Assembly: GCA_016721865.1 (NCBI GenBank)
Contig: JADKHF010000016.1
Coordinates: 1-63,193, forward strand
Origin: Nitrosomonas sp.
GTDB taxonomy: Bacteria; Pseudomonadota; Gammaproteobacteria; Burkholderiales; Nitrosomonadaceae
Length of the DNA: 63,193 bases
Reading direction: 5' to 3'
The notes under the pieces are model-generated. The model saw nothing but the letters and a program-made list of their open reading frames with translations, had not been told where the DNA came from and ran no database searches. How positions within the stretch are numbered: the first letter of the stretch is position 1; each line of letters begins with the position of its first letter. Positions 49,659 through 59,520 of this stretch are shown piece after piece. The position numbers and the translations under genes are program-made.

Positions 49659-50120
49659 ATGAGATTAACAACAAAAGGCAGATTTGCGGTAACAGCATTA
49701 TTAGATCTTGCTTTACAACAAAGCAATCACCCCGTTACGCTTGCAGACATCAGTCAGCGGCAAAAAATATCACTATCTTATTTGGAACAATTGTTCGCAA
49801 AATTGCGTCAATCTGAACTTGTAGACAGTGTACGTGGTCCTGGAGGCGGCTATTGCCTTGCAAAAGATTTAGATAAAGTATCTGTAGCTGACATTATTCT
49901 TGCTGTTGATGAACCTATAGATGCAACGCAATGTGGTGGTAAAGAGAATTGCCATAACGATGGAAAGTGTATGACTCACGACTTATGGGCGAGATTAAAC
50001 GATCTTATTTTTGAATACCTTGGCGCTGTAACACTCAAGGAGCTTGTTGATACTCAAATAAATCAACAAAATGACGCCATCGTTTCGCTGCTTGATATGC
50101 GTAAAACAAACGCTGCATAA
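49659..50120 (+). CDS. iscR: Iron-sulfur cluster regulator IscR (Rrf2 family)
   Basis: 153 residues. Rrf2 winged helix (MRLTTKGRFAVTALLDLAL, then SLSYLEQLFAKLR and VRGPGGGYCLAKD) and the [2Fe-2S] ligands C92, C98, C104 and H107, at the same numbers as in E. coli IscR. AAAAGGAGTCAATC precedes the ATG. It represses the operon it heads through the upstream tandem boxes (inference from sequence). Here it leads a suf-type set rather than the isc genes. Confidence 0.93.
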   Translation: MRLTTKGRFAVTALLDLALQQSNHPVTLADISQRQKISLSYLEQLFAKLRQSELVDSVRGPGGGYCLAKDLDKVSVADIILAVDEPIDATQCGGKENCHNDGKCMTHDLWARLNDLIFEYLGAVTLKELVDTQINQQNDAIVSLLDMRKTNAA

Positions 50121-50320
50121 ATTAAGTGTCCTTCGGCTAAAAATATGATTCTCTGGAATATCAGCATTATGATTTTAAAAATCTTTATACTGAACAATTT
50201 AGTCAGCCTTGTGTCAAAATAATTTTGTGATAGTGGATGCAAAGAGCGTGCTTATTTACATAGATCACACGTTATACATATGCCCTGATAATGTTAATCA
50301 AATCGAGAATATTACATTGA

Positions 50321-50671
50321 ATGAATGTTATGCCAATTACCTTAACTGAAAATGCCGCAAAACATATCCAGCAGCAACTTGCAAAACGAGGCAAAGGGCT
50401 TGCACTACGAGTTGGGATAAAAAAATCCGGCTGTTCAGGATTTTCTTACATATTTGACTATGCTGATGAGATCAAATCTAACGATCAATTATTTGAATCC
50501 CATAGAACAAAAGTGGTCGTCGATACGATTAGCTTGCCTTATCTGGATGGATCCCGAATTGATTTTGCTAAGGAAGGCCTCAATAGCTCTTTCAAATTTA
50601 TCAATCCTAATATTGATAACACATGCGGCTGTGGTGATAGCTTTAGCGTGAAAGAACCTGCTAAGATTTAA
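50321..50671 (+). CDS. sufA: A-type iron-sulfur carrier (SufA/IscA family)
   Basis: 116 residues with HesB/IscA-type motifs: ITLTENAAKHIQQQLAKRGK, the first cysteine in KKSGCSGFSY and the C-terminal CGCGDSF pair. It carries Fe-S clusters from the Suf scaffold to targets. Both ATG 50321 and ATG 50330 fit; no strong ribosome binding site is visible. It lies 200 bp after iscR and before sufB. Confidence 0.88.
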   Translation: MNVMPITLTENAAKHIQQQLAKRGKGLALRVGIKKSGCSGFSYIFDYADEIKSNDQLFESHRTKVVVDTISLPYLDGSRIDFAKEGLNSSFKFINPNIDNTCGCGDSFSVKEPAKI

Positions 50672-50783
50672 CCCATAGTAGTTTCAACTGCAATATGTTT
50701 TCTGCTAGCAAATAACCTGACTGTTAAGCAATTTAAGATATCTGTTTCAAAACTAAAGATACTAAAATAAAGGAACAAACCAA

Positions 50784-52221
50784 ATGAGCGCAGTATTGCA
50801 AAAGTCTGGTTAATCAACCGTATAAACATGGTTTCGTTACTGAAATTGAATCTGATATCGCACCCAAAGGACTGAACGAAGATATCATCCGATTAATTTC
50901 GACTAAAAAGAATGAGCTTGAATGGTTTTTGTCATTTCGCCTAAAAGCCTATCAGAAATGGCTAACAATGCCTGAACCAGAATGGCAGAATGTTCATTAT
51001 CCAAAAATTGATTTTCAATCAATCAGCTACTATTCAGCACCCAAACCAAAGCAAAAATTAGCCAGTATGGATGAAGTTGATCCTGAATTACTACGCACAT
51101 TTGAAAAACTCGGCGTGCCCATGCACGAACGCGCAGCACTTGCGGGCGTGGCTGTCGACGTCATCTTTGATAGTGTCTCAGTGGCCACCACCTATAAGGA
51201 AAAGCTTGCTGAAGTAGGCATTATTTTCTGTTCCATTTCGGAAGCAGTACAAAATCACCCGGAGCTCATTCAAAAATATTTAGGATCTGTTGTCCCAGTT
51301 GGTGATAACTACTTTGCAGCTCTGAATTCTGCAGTATTTACTGATGGTTCCTTCTGCTTTATTCCGAAAGGCGTTAAGTGCCCAATGGATTTATCCACCT
51401 ATTTCCGTATTAATACGGAAGGATCCGGGCAGTTTGAACGAACCTTGATCATTGCAGAAGAAGGTTCGTCTGTCTGCTATCTTGAGGGTTGCACCGCGCC
51501 CAGATTTGACACAAACCAGTTGCATGCAGCAGTCGTTGAGTTGATCGCACTAGATAATGCCGACATTAAATATTCAACGGTTCAGAACTGGTATGCCGGT
51601 GATGAAAATGGCGTGGGTGGGATATACAATTTTGTAACCAAACGTGGCTTAGCGAAAGGCGTTAATTCAAGGATTTCCTGGACACAGGTGGAAACCGGCT
51701 CTGCAATTACATGGAAATACCCATCTTGTATTTTGCGTGGGGATAATTCTGTCGGTGAATTTTATTCGGTTGCAGTCACTAATAATTATCAACAAGCTGA
51801 TACCGGAACCAAAATGATTCATCTCGGGAAAAATACACGTAGCACAATTGTCAGCAAAGGTATCTCGGCAGGTCATTCAAACAGCAGCTATCGCGGCCTG
51901 GTGCGCATCACTCCAACTGCAGAGGGCGCGCGCAACTATTCGCAATGTGACTCCATGCTGATTGGTGATCAATGTGGCGCACATACCTTTCCCTACATAC
52001 AAGTACACAACAGTAGCGCAGTAGTTGAGCATGAAGCTTCTACTTCTAAAATTGGTGAAGATCAGCTTTTTTACTTCTCGCAACGCAACATTGATGCAGA
52101 AGAAGCAGTTTCAATGATTATCAACGGGTTTTGTAAAGATGTGTTTCAGCAATTGCCGATGGAATTTGCCGTTGAGGCCACGAAACTTCTGAGCTTCAAG
52201 CTGGAGGGAAGTGTCGGATGA
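50784..52221 (+). pseudogene. sufB: SufB scaffold subunit, one frameshift near the start
   Basis: ATG 50784 has AAGGAACAAACCAA upstream. The frame stops after 8 codons, but the next frame continues SLVNQPYKHGFVTEIESDIA, so an indel lies near 50803. The rest is intact to 52221: KGLNEDIIRLISTKKNELEW, PLSTYFRINTEGSGQFERTL-like core (FRINTEGSGQFERTLIIAEE), GCTAPRFDTNQLHAAVVELI and QCDSMLIGDQCGAHTFPYIQ. About 479 residues, normal. With SufC and SufD it builds [4Fe-4S] clusters. It overlaps sufC by 4 nt (ATGA). Confidence 0.9.
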
Positions 52222-53009
52222 TTGATGAAAACAGCAGAACCATTCTTTCTGTTCAAGGATTGCGCGCAAGTATCAGCGGTACCGAGATTCTAAAAGGCAT
52301 TGATCTTACTGTTAAGAGTGGAGAAATACATGCCATTATGGGTTTAAATGGATCAGGTAAAAGTACCTTTGCAAAAGTATTAGCCGGTCATTCAGCTTAT
52401 GAAATCACAGGTGGATCGATTCAATTTGAAGGCAATGACCTATTAAAACTGCCTCCTGAAGAGCGTGCTCGCGCCGGATTATTCTTGGCTTTCCAATATC
52501 CAATCGAGATTCCGGGTGTTGCTAATACGCAGTTTCTTCGCCTCGCCTACAATACTGTACAAACAAAACGCGGCAAAGAAGAGCTGGACCCTCTTGAATT
52601 CGATGATTTTGTGCGTGAAAAAATGAAATTGCTCGACATGAAGGCTGATTTCCTCGATCGCAGTGTAAATGAAGGTTTCTCGGGCGGCGAAAAGAAACGT
52701 AACGAAATTTTACAAATGGCATTATTAGAACCCAAACTAAGCATTCTGGATGAAACAGATTCGGGGCTTGATATCGATGCACTTAAAATAGTGGCCAATG
52801 GTGTCAATCAAATTGCCAACAATAATAATGCAACGATTCTAGTCACTCATTATCAACGCTTACTGGATTACATCGTGCCTGATTTTGTACATGTCATGCA
52901 AGCAGGGCGCATCGTCATGACGGGCGGTAAGGAGCTGGCATTGGAGCTGGAAACACGTGGTTATGATTGGGTTAATGTCGACAAATCGGTTGCCGGGATA
53001 ATCGCATGA
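52218..53009 (+). CDS. sufC: SufC ATPase of the SufBCD complex
   Basis: 263 residues. Walker A GLNGSGKST, Q-loop FLAFQYPIEIPG, signature FSGGEKKRNEI, Walker B LSILDETDSGLD, H-loop LVTHYQRLL. A soluble ABC ATPase that drives cluster assembly on SufB/SufD. It overlaps sufB and sufD by 4 nt each, showing translational coupling. Intact. Confidence 0.95.
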   Translation: MIDENSRTILSVQGLRASISGTEILKGIDLTVKSGEIHAIMGLNGSGKSTFAKVLAGHSAYEITGGSIQFEGNDLLKLPPEERARAGLFLAFQYPIEIPGVANTQFLRLAYNTVQTKRGKEELDPLEFDDFVREKMKLLDMKADFLDRSVNEGFSGGEKKRNEILQMALLEPKLSILDETDSGLDIDALKIVANGVNQIANNNNATILVTHYQRLLDYIVPDFVHVMQAGRIVMTGGKELALELETRGYDWVNVDKSVAGIIA

Positions 53010-54307
53010 GTGATCTAACCAATACGGATTATCTTGAATATCTGCTTAAATCTCTGTCGATAAAATCGACTGAATCGCTATCCTGGCTGAATCAATTACG
53101 CGCTCAAGCAATTGATCGTGTCAGTACGCAGAAATTGCCGACCCGGCGTGATGAGGAATGGCGCTTTACAGACATTTCACCCTTAACCCACCTACCCTAT
53201 CAACCGTCAAAATTGGAATGCAATCTGCATGCGCATGACATCGAACATTTGACCTTGAAGGAAGCAAAAAACCGCTTGGTGTTTGTTGATGGACATTATT
53301 CCCAGGACTTGTCGACCATTTCCGACTCTGCGGCACTTGTGATTGGCAACTTGCCGGCATTTGTGGCAACGCATGCATCCATTCTGGAATCTCACGTGGG
53401 ACAATACGTTCAATTTGACAACAACGTATTTGCAGCATTAAACACAGCATTCCTGCGCGATGGTGCATTGATCATTGTTCCAAAGGATATCGCCATTTCG
53501 GAACCAATCCACTTACTGTTTATTGCGACTCAAAATGAAGTAACCAGCTATCCGCGTTGCTTATTAATTGGTGAGGCAGGAAGCAATGTAACGCTTATTG
53601 AGGATTATGTAGCTTTACAGCAAGCTACTTATATCACCAATTCCGTAACAGAAATCAGTCTTGCCGCCAACGCGCACGCCAAACATATTCGGATCCAGCG
53701 TGAAAGTGCACAGGCTTTTCATTTGGCAAACTGCGGTGTGTCACTCGCCCATGCAAGCAATTATCAATCTGTCAGCATTTCCTTGGGATCGCATATTTCC
53801 CGCTACAACCTGGATGTTCGGTTAACCGATGAAGCGGCAGAATGTGTCATTGATGGGTTAACTCTGATTTCAGATCGTCAGCTGGCAGATACGCATACCT
53901 GCATTGACCACATGAAACCAAAAGGTACCAGCCGCCAGCAACATAAATGTATTGTCAATGATGCAGCGCATGCTGTGTTTAATGGAAAAATTATTGTGCG
54001 CCCTCATGCCCAGCGCACAAACTCATCGCAATCCAGTCGCAACTTGTTACTCAGCAAAACAGCGCAAGTAGACACCAAACCGCAACTGGAAATTTTTGCC
54101 GATGATGTAAAATGCGCGCATGGTGCAACGGTTGGGCAATTGGACGAAGAAGAAATTTTTTATCTGGAAAGTCGCGGCTTATCACCAGAAGTCGCTCGTA
54201 ATTTATTAACCTTTGCATTTGGTGCAGAAATCATCAGTCGTATTCCTGTCAGCTCACTCAGGCAACAACTAGAGCAAGCAGTTCTGAATCAAACTCAGAG
54301 TAGTTAA
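53006..54307 (+). CDS. sufD: SufD subunit of the SufBCD complex
   Basis: 433 residues. N-terminal helical part (RRDEEWRFTDISPL) and the beta-helix core typical of SufD/SufB (SEPIHLLFIATQ, NVTLIEDYVALQ, KCIVNDAAHAVFNGKIIVRP, QTNS-type end KPQLEIFADDVKCAHGATVG). It forms the cluster interface with SufB; the conserved His in CAHGATVG is present. Starts inside the sufC stop (ATGA overlap). Intact. Confidence 0.93.
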   Translation: MSDLTNTDYLEYLLKSLSIKSTESLSWLNQLRAQAIDRVSTQKLPTRRDEEWRFTDISPLTHLPYQPSKLECNLHAHDIEHLTLKEAKNRLVFVDGHYSQDLSTISDSAALVIGNLPAFVATHASILESHVGQYVQFDNNVFAALNTAFLRDGALIIVPKDIAISEPIHLLFIATQNEVTSYPRCLLIGEAGSNVTLIEDYVALQQATYITNSVTEISLAANAHAKHIRIQRESAQAFHLANCGVSLAHASNYQSVSISLGSHISRYNLDVRLTDEAAECVIDGLTLISDRQLADTHTCIDHMKPKGTSRQQHKCIVNDAAHAVFNGKIIVRPHAQRTNSSQSSRNLLLSKTAQVDTKPQLEIFADDVKCAHGATVGQLDEEEIFYLESRGLSPEVARNLLTFAFGAEIISRIPVSSLRQQLEQAVLNQTQSS

Positions 54308-54309
54308 TC

Positions 54310-55570
54310 ATGAATCCAGCTAATGTTTCTCTGAAATCTGAAATTTTTTTCCAGCTTTGATCTGGAGAGAATTCACGCCGATTTTCCAATTCTTAAACTC
54401 AAAATAGATGGTAAGCAATTGGTCTATCTTGATAATGCGGCATCCAGTCAAATGCCGCAGCAGGTTATTGACCGATTGGTAAGGTATCAGACTACGCAGC
54501 ATGCGAATATCAATCGTGCTGTTCATTATCTATCTGAAGTTGCCACAATGGAGTATCACACCGCACGCTGCAAACTACAGCAATTCATCAACGCACGTGA
54601 AGATAGAGAAATTATCTTTACCAGCGGCACAACCGATTCCATTAATCTGGTCATGCATGGTTATGGACGAAAATTTATCAAAGCTGGCGATGAAATCATT
54701 CTGACCACTCTGGAACACCATTCCAATATTGTACCCTGGCAAATGCTCGCCAACGAGAAAGGCGCAAAAATTCGTGTCGTCCCAGTCAATGACATGGGCG
54801 AACTGGAAGTCGATGAATATGAAAAGCTGTTTAACGAACGCACCAAGTTTGTTGGTTTAATTCATGTATCGAATGCACTCGGCACTATCAATCCCATCAA
54901 GCGAATGATTGATTTTGCTCATCAACACGGCGTCCCTGTTCTGATTGATGGTGCACAAGCAGCACCGCATATCGTTATTGACGTGCAAGCACTCGATTGC
55001 GATTTTTATGCCTTTTCTGCGCATAAACTTTGCGGTCCAACCGGAGCAGGCATACTCTACGGAAAAGCCGCTTTACTGGAATCCATGCAGCCTTTTAAAG
55101 GCGGTGGCGACATGATTGCCTCTGTTACTTTTGAAGAAACACTCTACAACACTATTCCACACAAATTTGAGGCAGGCACCCCCCCTATTGCCGCTGCTAT
55201 TGGTTTTGGCGCTGCCATTGCTTATTTGACGGCTATTGGTATCGATCGTATCGCCGCCTATGAATCGTCCTTACTTGACTACGCGACCGAGTGTTTAAGC
55301 GATATTCCAGGGGTCAGGATTATTGGCACAGCGGCAGAAAAAACAGCCGTAATTTCCTTTACGATCGACGGTATCCATCCGCATGACATTGGCACAATTC
55401 TAAACCAGGATGGCATTGCCGTTCGTACCGGACACCATTGCGCACAGCCCGTGATGCAGCGTTTTAATGTGCCGGCTACTTCCCGTGCTTCATTTGCATT
55501 CTACAATAAAAAAACAGAAGTTGATGCCTTAGCCGCCGGCATTAGAAATGCTCAAAAGGTTTTTTTATAA
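54310..55570 (+). pseudogene. sufS: SufS cysteine desulfurase, frameshift in a T-run
   Basis: ATG 54310 encodes MNPANVSLKSEIF, then the frame breaks at the T7 run 54344-54350. The other frame gives SSFDLERIHADFPILKLKID and continues LVYLDNAASSQMPQQV, the PLP lysine in YAFSAHKLCGPTG, and the catalytic cysteine in RTGHHCAQPVM. Restored length about 419. It takes sulfur from cysteine for SufU. The stop shares a base with the sufU start (TAATG). Confidence 0.92.
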
Positions 55571-56052
55571 TGCACACAAATTCACTATATCAGGAAGTCA
55601 TCCTCGACCATAACAGAAAGCCACGTAACTATGGCAAACTGGAGCACGCCAACCACCATGCAGTGGGTCATAATCCCTTATGTGGAGATCGTTTGGATAT
55701 TACACTGCAACTTGAAAACGATCAGATCAATGACATCGCATTCCAAGGCGAATCCTGTGCAATCTGCAAGGCATCCGCCTCGATGATGACAGCAGCTGTA
55801 AAAGGAAAATCCCGTATAGATGCAGAAACACTCATCCATGAGTTTCGTGAATTAGCAACTGGAAAATTGGATATCAATCACCCGCATCATCTTGGACGCC
55901 TGACGATTTTCTCTGGTGTACGTGAGCTGCCAACACGCGTTAAATGTGCAATCTTACCGTGGCACACCTTACATGCCGCGCTCAACTCAATAGCCGACGC
56001 ATCAACTGAAACAAATCATGATTCAGCGCAAGCGGTATCAGCTAAATCCTAG
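55570..56052 (+). CDS. sufU: SufU-type scaffold or sulfurtransferase
   Basis: 160 residues. Three cysteines in the U-type order: NPLCGDRLDI, GESCAICKASASMM and TRVKCAILPWHTLHAAL. The insertion between the second and third cysteine is the SufU form, which accepts sulfur from SufS with bound zinc rather than serving as an IscU scaffold. The C-terminal extension (STETNHDSAQAVSAKS) looks disordered. Coupled to sufS by overlap. Confidence 0.88.
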   Translation: MHTNSLYQEVILDHNRKPRNYGKLEHANHHAVGHNPLCGDRLDITLQLENDQINDIAFQGESCAICKASASMMTAAVKGKSRIDAETLIHEFRELATGKLDINHPHHLGRLTIFSGVRELPTRVKCAILPWHTLHAALNSIADASTETNHDSAQAVSAKS

Positions 56053-56185
56053 TTTTATATTATGTAACCCAAAAAGTTAGATCGCATATAGGTTGATTCA
56101 ATTTGGCTCCGTTGCAATTCAGCCATATATGCCCAAACAACCTTCCTGAATAATAATTGCATACTCAGTATTGATAAAAACTAAA

Positions 56186-56746
56186 ATGCCAAAAATTGCT
56201 GATATTGAAGGAACACCTAACAAAAATGCTTTGAAATTTATCCTCAAAGAACCTCTGACATGGGGTATTGCACGATCGTTTGATAACGCGGAAGCTGCCA
56301 AAGATGATCCCCTGGCTGCCGCATTATTCGATATTGATCATGTCACGAACGTTTTTTATATCGATCATTGGATCACAGTAACTCAAGATGGAGAAGCCAA
56401 CTGGCAAGATTTAGCACGTGAGATTGCCGATCCTATACGGACAGCACCGGCTGCTTCGGCGCAATCTGCCGAGACAGTTGCCGCTGCCAGCGATGCATTA
56501 GCTGACTTAAGCCCGGAAGATCAAATACGCTTGGAAAGAATCAATATCATACTGGATGAGGAAGTACGCCCCTACCTACAGCATGATGGCGGTGATTTGC
56601 ATATCTTAGGACTCGAAGGCAATATCTTGCGTATCCACTACCAAGGCGCATGTGGTACTTGCCCCAGCTCCATATCAGGGACACTAAGGGGGATTGAAAA
56701 CATGTTAAAAACCATTGAGCCGGATATACAAGTCATTGCCAGCTAA
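56186..56746 (+). CDS. nfuA: NfuA-like iron-sulfur carrier
   Basis: 186 residues. N-terminal Nfu/scaffold-like domain (TPNKNALKFILKEPLTWGIA, HVTNVFYIDHWITVTQ), an Ala-rich linker, and a C-terminal NifU domain with the cluster CxxC motif in GACGTCPSS. It delivers [4Fe-4S] clusters. ATG 56186 is preferred; a TTG at 56171 would add five residues. It closes the suf operon, 133 bp after sufU. Confidence 0.85.
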   Translation: MPKIADIEGTPNKNALKFILKEPLTWGIARSFDNAEAAKDDPLAAALFDIDHVTNVFYIDHWITVTQDGEANWQDLAREIADPIRTAPAASAQSAETVAAASDALADLSPEDQIRLERINIILDEEVRPYLQHDGGDLHILGLEGNILRIHYQGACGTCPSSISGTLRGIENMLKTIEPDIQVIAS

Positions 56747-56899
56747 CACAGTGAACACAGTGAACACTTCGTTATTTCAATCCTGATGAATGTGTACAAC
56801 AAGCTTTGTCGCAATGGATCCTGATTATTTTTCCTATGTTCCTCAGTTGGTACATGAAAAATTGCCACAAGCGTATCACGGATGAGGCGGCTTACTGCA

Positions 56900-57260
56900 G
56901 AGCCAGAGGCTTATTTTTAGGAAATACCCACAACCCGCCGTGGCCGATTCCAGCTCGGTGCCTGATAATCAAAAGCTACAATCTCCAGACCATCATCCAA
57001 CACCCACCAGCCTTTCTGGTCAACCAGCGCCCTTTGTAAGGGTTGATTCAGCCGCAATGCAATCAGATAATGCATGCAACGTTGATCAAGCTCGTTTAGA
57101 AAAGCCTGATCACTAAAACCACTATCGGAGCGCAACCAGAGATTGGCTACCATGCGCATATCTACAACAAAAGCCATCAGTGATCAGTGGATGGTGAGAA
57201 TTGCGTCCCGGATTGCGTGGCAAAGATCGGTAGATTACCTCGCCATCTGCACTCTCAGCT
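56900..57260 (-). pseudogene. DDE transposase fragment (IS1380/IS4-like)
   Basis: Two frames read parts of one transposase: YRSLPRNPGRNSHHPL (57122-57325 frame) and AFVVDMRMVANLWLRSDSGF, LNELDQRCMHYLIALRLNQP and KGWWVLDDGLEIVAFDYQAP down to 56917. The join between ANLWLR and SDSGF has lost the residues normally between them. A dead remnant; it interrupts the PepSY gene. The IS family is not certain, and the left edge lies between 56760 and 56917. Confidence 0.55.
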
Positions 57261-57479
57261 TGACTAGGCGCAGTCACCGTCAGCAACTCAGGGTTCAGCC
57301 ATTCGTCAATCTCTTGCCAGAACACACCAGGATGCTACCGGTAAGACCAAAAATCACTAACAGTGCCCCTACAAAAAAACCAAGGTACAAATGGATTTCA
57401 AACCATAACTGACGCCATGATCGTCCCCGTTGATCACGAAAATCCCTTGATTACTGTTTTCTCCAGTTTCTGAAAACAT
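57250..57479 (-). pseudogene. PepSY membrane protein, N-terminal fragment
   Basis: ATG 57479 (MFSETGENSNQG), only 2 nt after the receptor stop. After a shift near 57440: RSWRQLWFEIHLYLGFFVG, ALLVIFGLTGSILV, then after another shift FWQEIDEWLNPELLTV. This is the N-terminus of a PepSY-associated iron-regulated inner-membrane protein, often encoded after TonB siderophore receptors and acting as a ferric-siderophore reductase. Everything after ELLTV is replaced by a transposase fragment. Confidence 0.6.
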
Positions 57480-57481
57480 AG

Positions 57482-57881
57482 CTAATAATCAATCCGCAAC
57501 GAACCCAGGAAAGTACGTGGCGCACCTGTAATAAAATTACCGCTGTTGGTCCCTGCGAAATATTTTTCATCGGATACATTCATTACATTCAGTTGAGCTG
57601 TTAAGCGCATCTTATGCATCAGTTTGACCTGATAACTGGTCATTAAATTTCCAATTACAAAACTGGGTAATTGATAGGTATTACTTGGATCACCTTGCCG
57701 TTTTCCTACTCCCTGGATACCTCCGCCTATTTTAAGCCCACGCAATGATTCATTCTGAAAGTCATAGGTATTCCATAAGCTACCCGTATGTTCTGCCGCC
57801 AAAAATAACCGGTTTCCCTGATTCCCTAAATTGGTGCCGATCACATTACCATCAGCATCAAATTCAGTTCCACTATCCTTA
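57482..57881 (-). pseudogene. TonB siderophore receptor, C-terminal segment
   Basis: Continuous frame DSGTEFDADGNVIGTNLGNQ then NRLFLAAEHTGSLWNTYDFQ to the C-terminal barrel strands and the natural end FLGSLRIDY. It carries the usual TonB-receptor C-terminus (aromatic last strand). It is cut off from the rest by the IS5-family element at 57882-58714; removal of the element with one TA copy restores the frame (AKIT-KDSGTEF). Confidence 0.8.
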
Positions 57882-58714
57882 GGGGTGTTAACAATTAACG
57901 TAATTTCTGCAATAATTTACCAATAGATTGAATATGAAGGTAAATTAATGATGATCAGGAATGTGTTGATTGATGAGCAGTGGAAACGAATAGAACCCTT
58001 GTTGTCGGGCAAACCCAGTGATTGCGGGGTAACAGGGAGAAATAACCGCTTGTTCCTGGAAGCCGTACTGTGGGTTTGCCGCACAGGCGCACCATGGCGC
58101 GATCTGCCAGAAGCTCTGGGGAGCTGGCATACCGTGTACACACGTTATAATCGATGGTCAAAAAGGGCCGTTGGGAAGCGATATTCAAGACCTTATCAGA
58201 GGCCAGCGACTTTGAATATTTAATGATCGACGGTTCGATTGTTCGACTGCATCAGCATGGTGCTCCCCAAAAAAACAACAGGAAGAGGCGGTTGGAAAAT
58301 CAAGAGGCGGTCTGAGTACCAAAATACACATGCAGCAGTTGATGCTCTGGGCAATCCTGTTAGACTGCGACTGACAGAAGGACAAGCCTCGGAGTACGGC
58401 CAGGCAAACGCACTGATTGAGCAGATTCAAGCCGATTATATTTTGGCGGACAAAGGCTATGACGGTGACGAGCTTATTAATAACATTGAAGCGTCAGGTG
58501 CAGTAGCGGTAATTCCTCCTCGACAAAACCGTATAGTTCAGCGGGAGTATGATCGAGAAATTTATAAAGAACGAAACCTGGTCGAACGCCTATTTCAGAA
58601 GCTTAAGCAATTTCGCCGAATTGCAACACGGTATGAACGATTAAAACGAAACTATCAAGCCATGCTATATTTGGCTAGCTCGATGATATGGCTGGCTTAA
58701 TTGTTAACGCCCCC
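57882..58714 (+). mobile_element. IS5-family insertion sequence (IS427/IS1031-like)
   Basis: 833 bp bounded by inverted repeats: left GGGGTGTTAACAATTAA, right (reverse complement) GGGGGCGTTAACAATTAA. It is flanked by TA on both sides (57880-57881 and 58715-58716), a 2-bp target duplication as in this group. It carries a transposase in two frames. Inserted in the TonB receptor gene. Confidence 0.85.
57948..58700 (+). pseudogene. IS5-family transposase, frameshifted
   Basis: ATG 57948 (MMIRNVLIDEQWKRIEPLL) reads RTGAPWRDLPEALGSWHTVY, then breaks near 58165. Another frame gives MIDGSIVRLHQHGA (first catalytic Asp), and after an A-run near 58270 comes HAAVDALGNPVRLRLTEGQA, YILADKGYDGDELI (second Asp) and YKERNLVERLFQKLKQFRRI (catalytic Glu) to a stop at 58700. 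In a related active copy these would be one frame (or a programmed shift). The breaks are at homopolymers. Confidence 0.75.
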
Positions 58715-59414
58715 TAGTAATCTTAGCGAAAGGTAAATGACTGTATGTGGCAATTAGATTCCAGCCTGGTAAAATTTCTCCAGCCACATCCACTTCGATG
58801 CCACGTGTTTCTGCTTCCCCTATTGCTCTTGAGCGGAACGCATTCGCTGGATCAGGCGCACCAATTCCCTGTTTGGTCAACTCGAAATATGCAAAGGTTG
58901 ACCTCAGCCGGCCCTCAAAGAATTCGGTTTTTAAGCCTGTTTCCCATTGTTGTGCAGTCTGCGGTGGCAATCTTTGTCCGTCCAAATTAAATAATGTATT
59001 CGATGCGCCGAAGTTTTCGGTATAACTTCCATACAAGGACAGCCATGGTATCGGTTGCCACAGTAAGCCGCCCCGCGGCGTAAATCGGTCTTCCGATGAA
59101 GTAGTCATGTTTGCTACAGTGTCACGTCCAACCGCATTGTCGTAACGAAATCCACCAAGCGCATGTAGATTGTAGGGTAGCTTAACCTGATCTTGAAAAT
59201 ATGCGCCGTGCCACGACTGCGTAATACCTATATTGAAATTGTTGCTGGGATCAAGAATGGGTCTCTGAGTCAAATAGGTCGGACTGAAAATATTGAATGC
59301 TGGCGCAGATGGACAGCAATTTATTCCTTTGATCTTATCGTCTAAGAAAATGTAATCATAGCCAAATAAGAGCGTGTGCTTTAATGCTCCGGTTGTCACA
59401 TTACCTGTTGAACG
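58715..59414 (-). pseudogene. TonB siderophore receptor, middle segment
   Basis: STGNVTTGALKHTLLFGYDY, FQDQVKLPYNLHALGGFRYD, PRGGLLWQPIPWLSLYGSYT, FFEGRLRSTFAYFELTKQGI and GWNLIATYSHLPFAKIT: the barrel strands of a ferric-siderophore receptor, uninterrupted. Bounded on the left by the IS5-family element and on the right by the IS91-like element. Confidence 0.8.
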
Positions 59415-59520
59415 AAGCCGCTATCGCGGAGAAACACCCCTCAGCAACCAGTTTTAATAACATAATTCATCCTCACCCCGAAAGGGATTTTTTTGTACTT
59501 TACCATGAGGATGAATCGTA

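Noticed and set aside
54344..54350. Programmed frameshifting at the sufS T-run
   Set aside because: Slippery runs can be programmed, but many other genes here have the same kind of lesion, so sequence error is simpler.
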